From the NCBI GenBank assembly GCA_040954595.2, contig CM082581.2, positions 13,578,001 through 13,642,000 of the forward strand: a DNA stretch of 64,000 nt, written 5' to 3'. The notes beneath the pieces were generated by a model. It saw only the letters and a program-made list of their open reading frames with translations. It had not been told where the DNA came from and did not search any database. Below, piece by piece: positions 1-13,700 of the stretch. This DNA comes from Balanoglossus misakiensis (lineage: Eukaryota > Hemichordata). Position 1 is the stretch's first letter, and each line of letters opens with the position of its first letter. Both the position numbers and the translations under genes were made by a program.

Positions 1-3000
1 ACCATTACATTGCATGTACTTTGGGAAGCCTTACACCGCATTGTTCAACCGAGACCACCGATTTGTCAATATCATGGAAAACTTTTAAATGGCATTTTCC
101 CCTAAAGTGTCACAGAATCAGGATTTCAGGTAAATTAATTTCCTGCGATTGCTAGTCGGCTCAATTGTTACAAGCATTAGCAAAGTTAATGAACTCTTTT
201 GTTGTAACCAGTAATGATCCAACTCGTGTGTGTTACTGTTCTTTTGTTGAGTAAAAGTAGCTTTAGTCGGATTGGTATGTAATTATACAAATGAACAGAG
301 TTTATCCATGGAAGGGCTTTTTTCGTTTTTTGATAGTGCTTAATTCGTCCTTACAAAAGAATATTGTCTGTTAATGCTTTTTTGTGTGAATACTTTGATT
401 GGTTTTGTGTTTGTTTTCCCAGCATGCATGTATTTGCATAATTGGCATTGTGGATAATAATAGAAAATGTCATAATTGCATGCACCAATAAAGAATATGA
501 ATTATTTGCCAGTAACCAGCCATGCAGGAATAAACGCTGGCTCATTATCCAAGAACTAATAAAAAATGTGTATCTTGAGACGTGAAAATATGAAAATGTA
601 ATGACCAGTATGAATCGTGTCAGGCATGATCAAAACATGAATGAGATATGACAGAAAATACGGATGACTTATCACCATAATGAGTTTCTTTGTAAAGCAC
701 TTAAGGGCCTTTTTATTATGCGGAACATGCATGGTGGCTGCGACGCCGCAAAAGCAGTTAATAATGCGAAGGATGGCATCAGCAGACACAAATTAGATCA
801 CAGCAGCCGATCAGATGGGTTCCCACGCAGGGAAATGGATTGTACTGCGTGTATGCTAAGCAGGGGTGTGTAGTTCACGAGAGTTCATGCAGTGAATGTG
901 TACGTACATATGTGTGTGTTGTACGTAGACTATTCTCCATCGGCAAGTAGCTCAGATCAGTGTTTAGTGAGCCCGGGCTTCCATGCTGCTCTCACAAGTG
1001 CTGTAGATACAACTGTGTTAATAATAATAGAAACCCGGCAAATATCAGATAAAATGGACCAGAATGGCTAGATCCTCATCCAAAAAGGTAGGGAAAATAA
1101 ATTTCTTTTCCCCCTGCAGTTCCATTCCGACTTACGTCAATGATCATCATCATCAGCAGGCTGTCTTCACATGAATAATCGCGCTGAGGGAAAAAAAAAC
1201 ACTTCCTGTCATTGATCTGGCGGTGTATTTTTCAAGCATCTGCAAGACTGAAGGCTTGGTTTTCTCTTTTATTGGAATGTAATCAATTTGACACCGCAAA
1301 TAATTATTGATTCTTGTTTGATAAGAAGGGAGAGACTGGCAGATGCTCGTATGAATGCGGCTAATCGTGTTGTAATGATGCAGCTAGATCTACTATACGG
1401 ATGTAGCGCAGAATTTCGCGTTAGCCATGGAGAAATCTCTCATCCTAAAGCTGTCTTAATGTTTCTGTGTAATCTACTCTCTGATCAACATGTAAAATGA
1501 TCTAAAAAACCTGATATCGCTGTAACACTTCTTCTATTTGCCAAACCATCAAATACATTCAGATGGGAATTCCTCGCGTGATATTTATATTTGCTAAGCG
1601 TACGTGGCTACACTTTGTAATGTATGTATGTGGCCGACATTTGAAAATTTCTAAATGGAAAATAAATAACAGAGAATTAATAACCTATGGTCATGTGAAA
1701 TGAGAACATCTGCTGTCAGTCTTAATGAAAGCATAAAAAATGTTGATATATACGTCTGGCGGTCTGGTTGATTCAGGTTTAATACACATTATACATTTAT
1801 AAAAAAAAAAATTAGACAGTGATCTTTGTGGATTTTTCTGAAACTATTAAAAATGTTAGAAGTTTCGTATAATTTCAGTATAATATAAGAGTGAAGAAAT
1901 CTGTAATTTTTCTCCTCATTGTGTGTATCATGATCTGTCATGTGACCCTTGTCTGAAGAATACGGTTCTCATGGTAATACGTCTGTGTCTGCTGCTCTGT
2001 CAGAGATATCTGAGATGTAGCCAAGCCTCATATTTGAAGCTCTGCCAGTGGTTACAAACGAAATATCATTCCAGAGCAGGGTACATTGGACAAAAGTAAA
2101 GCATAGTTACAGGCAATCCTATGCCTTAAACCTATCACTAGTGAATAATAATGTGATTTAGCAATTCGTACCTGTGCCAGTACATTTAAGTTTGATAAAA
2201 TAATAGTATTCGTTCAGTGATTGTGACAATTTAATTCTTCAGGCAGAACATAAGTCATACCATTGCATAATTTAGAGATGATTGGAAAAAATATTATGCA
2301 GGGATTAGCACTGCGGTGTGTAAATCAATATGGGATTTGCTTGTCTCCAGGCAACAACACAGATGCAGGGACATCATTGCTTGAGTATACACTTTCCACA
2401 TTCTTCCGGTTGTGTTTGCTTTCTCTCTCATTGACTACTTGCAACTTGAGAAGACACTCCGTGGATCAGCTCTGTTCGTGCCGATGTCGAACTCTGCAAA
2501 AGCAATGTCGCGCTCTGATGAAGAAGTGTGTTTGAAGCAATACTACAGTCGTGTTGATGAGCATCTTTGCTTCAGACACAGCCTGTATTTTGAGTGATTC
2601 ATACAAAATATGGTTGAGCTAGTACTTCATCTCAGTCAGTAATTGACCTAGAGCTATGCAGGCAAAACTGCACCTACATTATAGGCTATGAATCCGTGAG
2701 AATTTCGTTGGTTCAAGACAGCATGTATAGACTACCAGTGTATGGACCATTCGAGTGAAAATTGGCAAGCATATTTGAAGAATTTCCAAACGCATTTTAT
2801 TTTCTTATGCTAATATTGGAGGCGAATTCTGATTATCAAAGTACCGGTACAATGCAGTCCATGAAATACACAAAACAAGCAAGTTATCCAAATATGATTC
2901 TTTCAGAATCTGCAACCAGAGTTGTTGAAGAATTACCAGTAAGATGAGCAAGACATTAAAACCAGTGAACTGTGGAGAGGCCAATCTACAATATCAAATT

Positions 3001-3845
3001 GAGTTATATGATAGATTGAAATTAAAATTTGTGATTGTGTGCACATCATGTAAATTTTACAACTCTTCAAAGTGCTGCTGTCTGTCTCAATATAATGTAA
3101 AAATAATAATAATAAAAGTGTTCCAGATAAGAAATGCTCCCCAGAGAATTAGAGTATACGTGCCCTATATGAAAAATGACAGGTCAGTTATGATTGGACT
3201 ATAGAATGTTTAGTTGCATGTTCTTGTAAATATGGATATCTCATTATACAGTCACCAATTAAAGGTGACTGTATAATGAGATATCAGTGAGGATATTAAA
3301 TAATTATCATGATTAATTTATACATCAAGCATTTATAATAAATGTGTCATACTGCAAGCTGCACCAATCATTTGTCAACATTTTTGCCGCAAACGAACGC
3401 TAAAGATATAGTTCGCAGAAAGTGTAAACAGTGCATGAACAGAGATGATTTACACAATGCACGATAAAACATGGATTTCTGTTTAGTGTGTAGTCAGTAG
3501 TAGGAACAGCATGAATGAGTCACTCCAATGGTGGAATTAGATTTGTATAGCGTGAATGAATCAGATTGATTCTGTAGGAACTTGTGCTGTTTTGAAAGTC
3601 AATTACAACATGTCTGGGAGCCACTTTGAGTGAATAAAATGATGTTGCCTCAAAGTGTTTCAGTGACGGTAAATTGGCTGTAATACACTGTACTGGGGAA
3701 AAAATATACAAATGGGTCTCACTCTGTTGCAATTTTTGTTGTCTTAAACGTTTGATTATGTTGGACTGCACAAGTAGATTTTCTGCTTCCTTCAACTGAG
3801 CCACTAGATCATGACCATGTTTGTATTTTCTTTTTTATCTTCCAG
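1..3845. other. Noncoding DNA upstream of the first recognised rhotekin exon
   Basis: No reading frame here has both a recognisable family and sensible splice borders. The open frames are short and AT-biased. Because the first rhotekin exon I can define starts with a splice acceptor at 3846, part of this stretch is probably rhotekin intron, and its 5' exon(s) may lie here unrecognised or left of the window. The only clear structure is the hairpin at 3235-3285. Confidence 0.6.
3235..3285. repeat. Perfect 22-bp inverted repeat (hairpin, 7-nt loop)
   Basis: The left arm 3235-3256 begins GATATCTCATTATACAG and the right arm 3264-3285 is its exact reverse complement, with the loop AATTAAA between them. 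It could be the remnant of a foldback element or a small RNA precursor. Nothing around it suggests a gene. Confidence 0.85.
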
Positions 3846-6800
3846 GATTACGACATACAACAAAAGATTGACCTTGAAATCAAGATGAGAGACGGGATGG
3901 CTAAACTGCTTGCTGCTTGCCAACATGAATTGCAGGCATTGGAGGCTTCCAAAAGTATGCTGGCGTCCAACTACAGGATGATGGCGTACATGTCTGAGCT
4001 GCAGAAACGTAAGACGGCCGAGAAGAGCAAGAAGAGTCAAGATGCTGATGATGTTAAACCTTGCAAGGCCAGGTTGGCCATCTCAGGTGTGTTGGAAATG
4101 AAATCAGTGTTTTCTTGACATTTAGACTTTGCATGACTTGTGTGTACAGAGCAGCATTTGCAGTTCAATGTGAAGTGCACTGCAGATTTCATGGTTTTCT
4201 TTGTTGGTGGTTCAAATTACATGTACTGGGAGTACAGATACTTTGCTCAGGCTGCCCAGCAGAGCTCTGCTTGGGTTTAAAGTTGAGGGTGCATCTGTGG
4301 TCAGAAGGATAGGTTGACAACAGTTCTCTTTGTTTTGTGTATGACAGATATAAGGATACCATTGATGTGGAAAGAAGAGGACCACATCAAAAACAAAGGC
4401 GGTACGTGTCTTTGCCTTTCTGGTATTTATGATAGAAAAGCAGCATAGATTTGTCAGCCTTGCTGCAGGTTTGCATATATTTGATAAGTTGCTACTTTTG
4501 TTTTCAGATCACCGCCGTTACTCTGTGTTCTGCCTCTGGAGGATTGGAACCGAAATCCACGACACTGAAATGATCCGAAATGTGGACAGAACTGTTACAG
4601 ACATTTGTCCTGAAGATGTCCTTATATTGTAAGTGAAACATTTCGAGAGGTGTCAGTAAATCTTTCCATTCACCTGAACCCAAGAGATCAAAGTAGAATA
4701 CACTACTACCAGTAGACAATAATATCAACACAGATTTTCACAACCCTCTTTATTCTGCATGGCTTTGTCTGTATGTGCGCCCTCAACAATCAGGCAGAGC
4801 AAGGTTTGCACGGCTGAAACGTTGATGGCGCACATCAAATCGGACAACTCAGCAGTCTCCCTTTTTGACTGATTTGTTTGTCTTTTTTTACTTCATTTCA
4901 GTGATGACATAAATCCAGACTTTGAATGCTACCTGGAGGTCTACTGCTACAACATGCACAATGATCTCACCATAGCGAGTACACCCAAACGACTACGTAG
5001 GAAACTGAATTCATTGTCGCTTGGCAGAAGCGCTGGCAAGAAAGTACAGGCAGGCATGGTAAGTCTACTCAACGCCACCAGTCTTCTTGTACAGTAAAGA
5101 TCAGAACTCTTTCTGAATACGTGTTCTCATGTATTTCCTTCATTTTTGTCTTGGTTTCATTTTTCAGGAGAATGGTGAGGGGAACCCAGGCCCCAAATTT
5201 ACTATGGTGGCGACAGCCAAGTTGAGCATAGACGATATACATAGTGATACTAAGACGCAAGATTTGGCACTACGTGACACAGGTCAGTCTTTATGTGACA
5301 GTGAACAAATCTATTTGCAGGAGTGTGGAGTAGAGATTTAGGGATCAAAGAGAGCCCATGTTTATAATGATGTAGTAGTATCAGTTGTTGCACAACAAAA
5401 ACTTAGTGTGTTTCTTACATTCGTATTTGAATTCTTCTCTTTCAGAAAATACCCCAGTTCAGCTGCCTTTGTTTGGTCACTTCTGCTGTCGACTAGCAGC
5501 ACAACCACAATGCATGGTGGAGGATGCAATGTCTGGTTGCCTTAGTTTTCAAGTGAGTAGCTTCAACTGTTTACGCTCAAAGCGGCGCAGAGTGTCTGTT
5601 CCATACAGAGATCATTGGTGGAGAACTGCTGTGTGTATTCACACCCTTGGCACCCTGACACCCCTGTTGGACCATGACATCTTCCAAGCCAGGTTCAAAT
5701 GATTGTCTCACCACTCATCATTTTTTTTACTCTCCTTAGGATACAGTCAATGGAGTACCGGGATGGACCAGGAAGTGGTGTCTGCTGAGAGCATCTCGGC
5801 TGCAATGCTGGACACAGCCAGAAGACAGGGGATCCAAGATGCCCGATAGTACTATTCTAATAACAAAGGTACATGTAGAAATCAGTTGCCCCCCCCCTCC
5901 CCATGCAGCACAGCTCACTTTAAAGCAATCCTTACACCACTCTCTCCATCATCTTTCCTCTTGCAGGGCAGTAATGTGGAACACAGAGATGGGTCCACCA
6001 TTCAAAAGCCCAACTCATTTGTGCTGGTATGTCTGGAAGAAGACACCAAGATCAAACACACCATATCAGCCGATTCCAAGTCAGAGAAGGATCTGTGGAT
6101 AAAAGCTCTGGAACAACAGTTTGTAGATACAGGTATTTGAATAGGATAGGTTATATACATTTGAAAAGGTCCTCGAAACTGTAGTCATCTGTGACTATGG
6201 TGAAATTCACCTGAATAACATTTTGTCATGATACCTTGTTGGACGACGTGTAGTGTAACAATTTCTTCTTTCCAATTCTAGCTGCATGGCAACAAGGGTG
6301 CGTCGAATTGATGGACATCCAGGTACCATCGCCACGACGACCTATCAGGCTTCCAGCTTCCAGAAAGGGTTCTCTCTATGATGAGACTTCACTTAGAGGT
6401 AAATTATGTTCATGACTAACTTGACTGTGGAAACTGATATGTCATTTTTTTTAAATGTAAGATCAATGCTCACTTTATGAAAGCCCTCTGTTGCCACACA
6501 GCTGTTGGTCAACACTAATGACAAGACCTGATCCAGAATTTAAACTGCGTTACTATTACCGGTAAAGTCATAATCACAAGGCATGTTCATAAAACACCAG
6601 GAAATTTCACTTGCAACTTCTGTCTTGTGCCATGCATTCTTCATCTGTTTCACTTTTCTGATTTTTTCCGCCAATGCAAAGACTCAGATAGTGACCTGGA
6701 GTAAGTGTTCATTTTATACCATTCCATCCCAGCACATTATCATAATTTTAGTTGCAGTGCTTATTTTGTTTTGATTTGTTTTGTTTTCCCCCCTCACTTT

Positions 6801-7589
6801 AAAGGGAACAAGTTGTCCACTTCTGCAGTAGATCAAGTTTGTAGATCAAGCACAAAGTCCTTAATGACACACAATTTAAAGCAAAGTAGAATTTAACAAC
6901 TTGCTCAGGTTTATGTGAAAGGTGCTTGTAGAAATCAATTGTCTGTTTTGTTTTAGCAAAAAGTAGTACCGGTACGTTGTAAATAGAAACCATAAGTAAG
7001 TTCTCATGTCAGAATAGAATCAAGAGAAAACTACTTTGTCCCTTCAATGTGAATGGCAACACAGGAATTTCAGTTTTTGTGGCATGCTTTATCCAGTCTA
7101 GTAGTGTATTTATTCTTGACAATGGTGGTACAGCACTGAATGAAACTAGCATTTTTGCACACGCACACACTCATGCACACAGACACACACACATATATAT
7201 GCCATATACTGGTAAATTGTAGTTTTGCCAATTTTATTCAACATTATGCATTTCTTTATACGTACTGCTGCATAAATATAACTAGGGTTCACATGCTTTA
7301 AGAGTATCCTGCAATACCTGTTAGTTAGATGTACATGTAGTTAGATATGGTACCTACTTCAGATAATTTCCACAGATAATTCAATCTAATTTAAAATACA
7401 ATTTATTTCTCTTCTGCAGCGACTCCTGAAAGAGCGAAGACAAGAAAACCAATCAAAAGTGAGGATGTTGATGAAGACGATGTTTTCCTGGATTCTCCGG
7501 CCAGGAACACACGTTCCAGACACAAATCCATGCCTGCCTCCGCTCTTCCGTATCCGAGAACATGGATATCAAAAGAAACCGGAGTCTGA
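3846..7589 (+). CDS. RTKN: Rhotekin-like Rho effector (5' end missing)
   Basis: Ten exons join in frame: 3846-4086, 4348-4401, 4508-4628, 4902-5058, 5168-5282, 5446-5552, 5740-5868, 5967-6132, 6282-6398 and 7420-7589 (TGA at 7587-7589). They total 1,377 nt, or 458 codons plus stop, and every junction is AG/GT with matching phase. Residues 1 to about 80 are an HR1 (Rho-GTP-binding) coiled coil, beginning DYDIQQKIDLEIKMRDG and including MSELQKRK. Residues about 85-255 are the anillin-homology/C2-like region (RYSVFCLWRIGTEI, DDINPDFECYLEVYCY). Residues about 252-365 are a PH domain (GWTRKWCLLR, EKDLWIKALEQQF). A basic, serine-rich tail follows. Known family role: rhotekins bind active Rho and link it to septins and the cytoskeleton. 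The first exon begins at an acceptor, so the start codon is upstream and was not found. The ATG at 3885 is a possible but unproven internal start. RTKN and RTKN2 cannot be separated here. Confidence 0.93.
7157..7200. repeat. CA-rich microsatellite in the last rhotekin intron
   Basis: This is an imperfect run of ACAC/GCAC dinucleotides ending in ATATATAT, inside the 6399-7419 intron. It is a simple repeat and no function is implied. Confidence 0.75.
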
Positions 7590-8027
7590 ACCAAACAAAG
7601 CCACGCCCCCATGCACAGAATGAAATTAAGACTACACAACAACAATAATCAGAATGAGTAACCGAATCAGATCTCAGAAATATGAAAGGAAAATTTTAAC
7701 TGCTGTTTTGGGGGATATCACAATGAAATACACTCCCAATGCTTAAAAATCTGAAATATTAGCATGTTTATTACATTTCTATGAATTTCTTATTATTTTA
7801 CAGACTTTTTGTCTTCCACTGCCTGACACACTCCTGTCAAACCTCAGACACACTTTAACCTGAAGATAACCAAATCTATGTACTACATGAATGTTCAACA
7901 TATACATTTCCATTCAAAAACTATTCCTCACTTCAATTCTGTTTCCGATATGATTTACATTCCATTTTGATTTTTGTTTCTTGTTATATCACCAGGGTCT
8001 ATTATATTATTTCATTTGATGTTTATT

Positions 8028-9020
8028 CAGTCAGGACGTAAGTGGGGTAATTAAACAGCAGGGGATCATGCAATGCAAACACTTGAACTGGCCAGTAACG
8101 TTTGAATTGCTCATTTGCATACAGTTTTTCAACTTTTTTCACAACGAAAGTTAAGCAACTTGCAACCCATTTCTGACAATCATTTCACCCCAGGCACATT
8201 ACTGGTACTATGAGTGTACTACATGTGATTTTTCATGAAGTTTTATCGAGAAGAATTTCTTTACTTCCACTGACAAAATTGTGATCACGAAATTCAAAGT
8301 GACCTTGAAGTTAAAAAATCAAAAAAAAAAATATCAGCCATACCCACACAAAAATTAACCCCCTCAGGTTTTAGAAACATTATTAAACTCCTCTATTCAT
8401 AATTTTGACATGAATATATCCATGCCGAGAGTCAAGGACCACAATTTACAGTGCCATAGGTCAGTCCTGAGAAGTCAGTCAGCGTGAATAGTGTATAGAC
8501 TCCGTATGTAATATGCTAATGAGAGATAACGACGCGTTGAAAAGGAAGCCATTACGTCATGGGTTAACATGCGTTGACCTACTTCAATGCATACACATAT
8601 GGCAAACACGGCTGTACTCGTCGATGGCGAAGGCAATTTTTACACAGTCATTACTCCACAACGGAGCGGCTCACACTATTATAATTTCACGGTAACTTAG
8701 TTCAATATCTTCCTAACCTACCCAATTTTTTTCAAGACAAGAAATCTTTGCCGAGAGTCAAGGACCACAATTTAAACCAACATACCGAAAGTGTCTTTCT
8801 CGGGAACGCGTCGTTAAAACTTCACGAAAAATCATCCTATCATTGACTATGGTGTTTCATACACGTCTTAGAAAAATGGGTGCACTACGATCACTTGTAG
8901 TACCGAAAATCTCCGTTTGAAAATTTTTCGAACTGGCCGTAACTGCCACTCAGCGACGTTCACATTCAAATAGATCTCTTTGATCTCACCACCGTAATTA
9001 CCCCACTTACGTCCTGACTG
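8028..9020. mobile_element. Non-autonomous DNA transposon, 993 bp, perfect 26-bp TIRs
   Basis: The left terminal repeat 8028-8053 starts CAGTCAGGACGTAAGTGG. The right terminal repeat 8995-9020 is its exact reverse complement over all 26 bp. Both flanks carry TATT (8024-8027 and 9021-9024), consistent with a 4-bp target-site duplication. The interior has no transposase-like frame. A roughly 25-bp direct repeat starting GCCGAGAGTCAAGGACCACA occurs at about 8424 and again at about 8752. The element lies between the rhotekin stop and the best downstream poly(A) signal, so it may be part of the rhotekin 3' UTR. I cannot assign the superfamily. Confidence 0.9.
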
Positions 9021-9567
9021 TATTGGTACAGAGTAAATTGAATCAGGGTGTAATTTTTATAGACTTATGACCTGAATAATATCCATGTATATAAATGCAA
9101 GTTTAATTGACCACTGTATCCTCAATCCAGTTTCATATATACTGTGAGTTTAGCTCTTTTGTATGATGTGAATTTATATGGTTTGCTTGTGTAAACCACA
9201 GAGTGTGACATTGCTGCCCATACAAAACACTGCCTTTGAAGTGATATAAATTCATTCTCAGATGACAACCTCAGCAGGGAAAATACATTTCAGATTTCCA
9301 GATTTCTTTGCCCTGTGTGTCATCCATGAAGTTTACTGCCAGTCTAGTTTTCCAGTACTTAATTTGTCCATGGTAGATGTTATAGTTCATTACAATTGTT
9401 TACTTGCTTGCGTTCATGAGAGGCAACAACATTTTAAAATCATGGTAACTACTCTACATTAATATTTAAAAAAGAAAATGAAACAAGGATATTTTTATAT
9501 CTTGGCGATGGTGTCTCAAGCCATTTTCCCCTTTTTAATGAGTATGTGTAGCAAGAGATAATGTAGC

Positions 9568-9573
9568 AATAAA
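9568..9573 (+). terminator. Candidate poly(A) signal for rhotekin
   Basis: A canonical AATAAA about 2 kb after the rhotekin stop. A second AATAAA is at 9852-9857. Use of the first would place the 993-bp transposon inside the 3' UTR. This is inferred from position only. Confidence 0.35.
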
Positions 9574-9857
9574 GTAGAGTTTTGATTCTGACAGTTGCCT
9601 TGCTACAGCAAGAGGAAAGGGGCCTGCAGTGCGTGGTTACAACTCATAGAAAAACAAGCAGCTGTAGAAAATGCGTATACAAAGTCCCTGTAACTTTGGC
9701 TATTTTTTCCCTGTGTACCTTGATTGCATGCTAAAAATGCCCAGTGTGTGTTAAATGAACACTCCATAAACACAAACACAGCAATCTTCCATCTTGATTT
9801 CTTTTCATTCCCCTGTCAAGTTTCAACTTGGTGTACAATTTTTGTTTACAAAATAAA

Positions 9858-10738
9858 GCATGCAACTGAAATACCATACGAAAAATGCATTCTTTGTCAA
9901 GACTTTTTGTTCCGTTCTCATTGCATGCCTGTATTTTCGAAAGATACCAGAAGCTGTACCGATAGGGGCGCTGTGCTGTAGTTTAGCCAGGGCCCAAGTC
10001 TGGTAGAACCCAAAAAATCCCCAGGAAAATAAAAAAATCCTCCGGCCCCACGCTGGAAGTAAATTCTTAACAGTCCTTGTTAGTCAATCTCGATTTTCTA
10101 GCGATTTTTTGTTCGTTCTGGTTTGCCTAGTGGCATTTACTGAGGACTTTTTTGCAACGCGTGATTTGACGACCGCCAACTCTCTCTTCTCTTTAAAAAA
10201 TCGAATACACGATGCTCATTTTCCCCCCACAGTCCCTCCAATCAGAACTATCCACAAATTTGGTGTCGCCCGAACACACCAGTTGCGTAGTAAAAATTTA
10301 CAATACTGAATGGCACAAGTTTGACCTTCAGGGAACGTCGTGACCTTCTCAATCATTGCGTCTGGCGCTCGGCTGTTGTCATGCAAATGAGTTGCCCTCA
10401 ACACACGCAGTACGATGTGTAACCTTAGTAGGTCAGTCAGAAGGATGGAGTCGGTGTTTTATTCGACGTAAATTTATTGTCACGAGGAAGGGTTTCCCCC
10501 CTCATTTTAGCAGACATAGTCTATTGGCATAGCTGGTGTAACGTTTCGCGTAAAACGAATGAATATTGACGTTAAGGTACGCAGTTGTCGAGTGTAATGT
10601 TGCAACTGTTGGCAAGACCTGTCAGTTTTATCCCTTGGTCGCTCTGAACTTTTACGAGCGCTGCCATCACACAAGCGACTGTACGCGAAGCACTTGCGCT
10701 GGCTGTCGTCGACGGAAAAGAAAGAAGCGAAAACCACC
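9858..10738. other. Intergenic and 5' region of the ABCA gene
   Basis: There is no coding gene. CpG density rises between about 10350 and 10700, as expected for a promoter-proximal region. The transcription start cannot be placed. A perfect octamer motif is annotated separately. Confidence 0.5.
10381..10388 (+). promoter_or_regulatory. Octamer motif ATGCAAAT upstream of the ABCA gene
   Basis: This is a perfect ATGCAAAT, the POU-factor octamer, 351 bp upstream of the ABCA start codon. An 8-bp match can occur by chance. Confidence 0.3.
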
Positions 10739-13700
10739 ATGCAAGAGGAACGTGACACCAAGGATGGAGGTGTGAGCTCCTGGAGCCACCTGAAACTGTT
10801 GTTGTGGAAAAACTTCATTCAAATGAAACGGAGCCCGGTGAGTTTGTATGACTTTCTGTTTTTGATTATTTTTCGTTTGGTGAAATATACAATACGCGCC
10901 ACAGTACAACAGCAGCATAGGTGCGCCTGTACGAACTTTAATTAGGTTATTCCCCGTTTTTCTTTCGTTTGAAAAATATTTTTCCCGAAACATTTTAGAC
11001 GCGTAGACGGATACTATTTGTCGGCCAATATATATGTCAACATTTCACATGTTTATCTTCAATTAACACAAAATTGTGAATGGAACTCAGCTGTCACGTT
11101 AATATTGCACACAAAATTAATTGGAATCTAATATGAAAACGCGGCTACGCATCAGTGAGCCACTTGTTGCTGACGAGCGATGTATCACACACCATCACTA
11201 GTTGCCCCGACCGATATGTAAATCGAGGATCTAAAAATCATACCTGATTATCTATATTTACTCGATTATCGCTCAAATTTAATACCCGGCCTCTACGTGT
11301 ACAGACTTGAGTAATCAAATCTGCGTTGTTGTGTATTTAGCCAAATAACCGGCAAAGCTAAATGCAAACAAGTTAGTAAAATCTTGTGAAATCTGGTTTC
11401 CTTATTTAATAAGTCAGTGATGAAATCCGAAGTGCAAATTGTAAACATAAAGATTTGTAAATTCTTACCCTGTCTCACAGCAAAGCATTAATTTTTGTTT
11501 CATTAACTTTTGTTGTGTATTTAAGTCATTTGATTCCAATTGTGTACTTTGTGGTAACCAGTATTGTACCTTTTTGTAAAATCTAAATCTAAAATACTCC
11601 TTTTTTGAATGCAGATTGCCACAGCAGTGGAACTTTTCAGTCCTGTGGTGGTTATTATGGTGCTAGCAATTTTGAGAAGCGCAAATCCTTCTGTTCCCAA
11701 GCCCACTGGTAAGTAATTCATTCAAGAAATAGGATCAATGCTTGGCCAGCTGAAAGAAACACCAGACCCACAACTTTAGGGACCGTTCAGTTTTTCCGGC
11801 TGGGGGGGGGGGTGGCAAAATCCAGGGGGGGGGGGTCACTTAAATTTTGAAATCCAAAAAGGGGGGGGGGGGACATCATTTTTTGGTCCTGGGAGGTCTG
11901 CCTGATTTTGAAAACCGATGACACAAACTTGCTGCCTCCCCCCCCATACGTAAAAACTGAACAGTCCCTTTGAAGGAGTGACCTCCAAATAAAACAATGC
12001 GTTGTTTTTTGCCAAAAACATTTGTGTTGAGTTATTGTGGAGACTGTCTTTGAGAGTTTTTACTACCTGTAATTTGCTGTCGTAGGTGAAAACAAAAGTT
12101 GCTTAAGGATACGTTGTAGGTCATGTGGAATCTTCCTTTTCTGGCTTGCTACGAGTCACAATTAGTTTTTAGATTATACCGGCTACTCCAGGAGATGATG
12201 TCTCTTTTCTGAAGAATGCCAGAGCAGTGTCAGTTTTCCCGCGGGACATGTCACCACATGTGGATCATGTTTGTCAAGAATATTGCGTGGAGATGTTGCA
12301 TCAGTCCACAAACAATACAGAAGCCTTGCAGGGTCATTCAGCATTTACATTCAAACATGACTGTCAGGTGCCTTTTTATTGCGGTCACCACGTCAAGCAA
12401 CCTCCCAAAAAAAATGCTTGCCATTGTTCATTTGGAGGTCAACCTAATACCTTACAGTGCAAATAAATTGAAGAATGAAAGAACGAAATTCTCCAGTGTA
12501 TACTTATAATACCGTAAAAGATGGAACTAAGGTCTCGGCTCACAAAGAGTTATGGCCTTGTTGACAGTGCGTGCAGTGTCCCTGTTTTAGCTTCTTTGAT
12601 TTGCAACAAAAGTGTTTTGCTCAGGGAAAGATTTAACTACACAAGAGAGTGTTACTACAGCATGATTTATCAACACTTTATCAATATTTTATGAATTTAG
12701 AAAAAACAGTTCACATTGTAAACGATCCATTACATTGCAAATTCAGTTTAAAAGTATAAAACTTGACCTTGAAGGTCGTAAATTCAACTTTTCCTCAAAA
12801 ACCCTCCTCATACTTGTCATGCTGTAACTAACTTTGAATTCTTTGATCAGTTATCAGGGCATGTGTTTACTCCTTTTATAAGCAGAAAGGATAAACAGAT
12901 TGGCAAAGGTATTAAAGTGTTTGTGCAAATGGCAGCTTGCAGACTTGGATAGTCAATATTTGTCATACAGGTGGCATTAGATTTTATCTTACAATCACAT
13001 CCTGTGGTTGTGACAAGATTAAGTTTCCTTAGAGCTGCCTGTCAGACCAATTCTTCATTTCTGTCATAACTAATCGTAACTTACAACTAAAAGTGTTGTA
13101 ACTTGGTGATTGTGCTATTCCAGAAGTGCTCGCCTTGTAAATCAAACTCTTAGACTTTTGCAAACGCTGTTCTCGGCACAAACAGGACATTTTTCATCGT
13201 ATGTTGTATATTTGAAATAAACGAATTGTTACCTAGCAAGCAAATTATAGTGGTCGCTCTTTAACTCGAGCCTCAATTAAAGTTGAAGTTTTGACACATT
13301 TGGGATGTATAAATCACCTGCTCTAACCATGATAGACTAAAATAAGTATGTATTCGCATTTAGATCCAAGACTCTAGCAAAAATGCCAATTGAGCATGCA
13401 ATGTCTCTTTCGGTGCTTGGATAGTATGTGGTTAATTCATACTGTTTGGCAAAACACTTCTATCAGAACCATTTGCATACCACAGGGTTTGCATGTTACC
13501 GCAAAGGTCAAAGAAGATTTAGGGTCTTTGTCTAATTGTTCTGAGTGAAGCGATAATGTCAACAGGCCATAAATTTGAAACACTACAGGTAGAACAGTAT
13601 AAACACATTCCTATTTGGCACAAATATGGTGCAGTCAACCGCATGCTGTCGACGGGCTTTGGCCAGTGTCGGAAAAGTACATGTGGACATGTCACGTAGG

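Noticed and set aside
664-873. 69-codon plus-strand frame
   Set aside because: No family resemblance, no splice context, and composition like the surrounding noncoding DNA.
2263-2597. Candidate 5' exon of rhotekin
   Set aside because: Open frames exist but there is no donor in a compatible phase and no similarity to rhotekin N-termini.
6684-6703. Possible rhotekin microexon between 6398 and 7420
   Set aside because: It has acceptor- and donor-like edges but is 13 nt long and would shift the frame into an early stop in the last exon.
10694-10738. N-terminal extension of the ABCA protein starting at 10694
   Set aside because: That codon is TTG. The first ATG in frame is 10739 with a good context.
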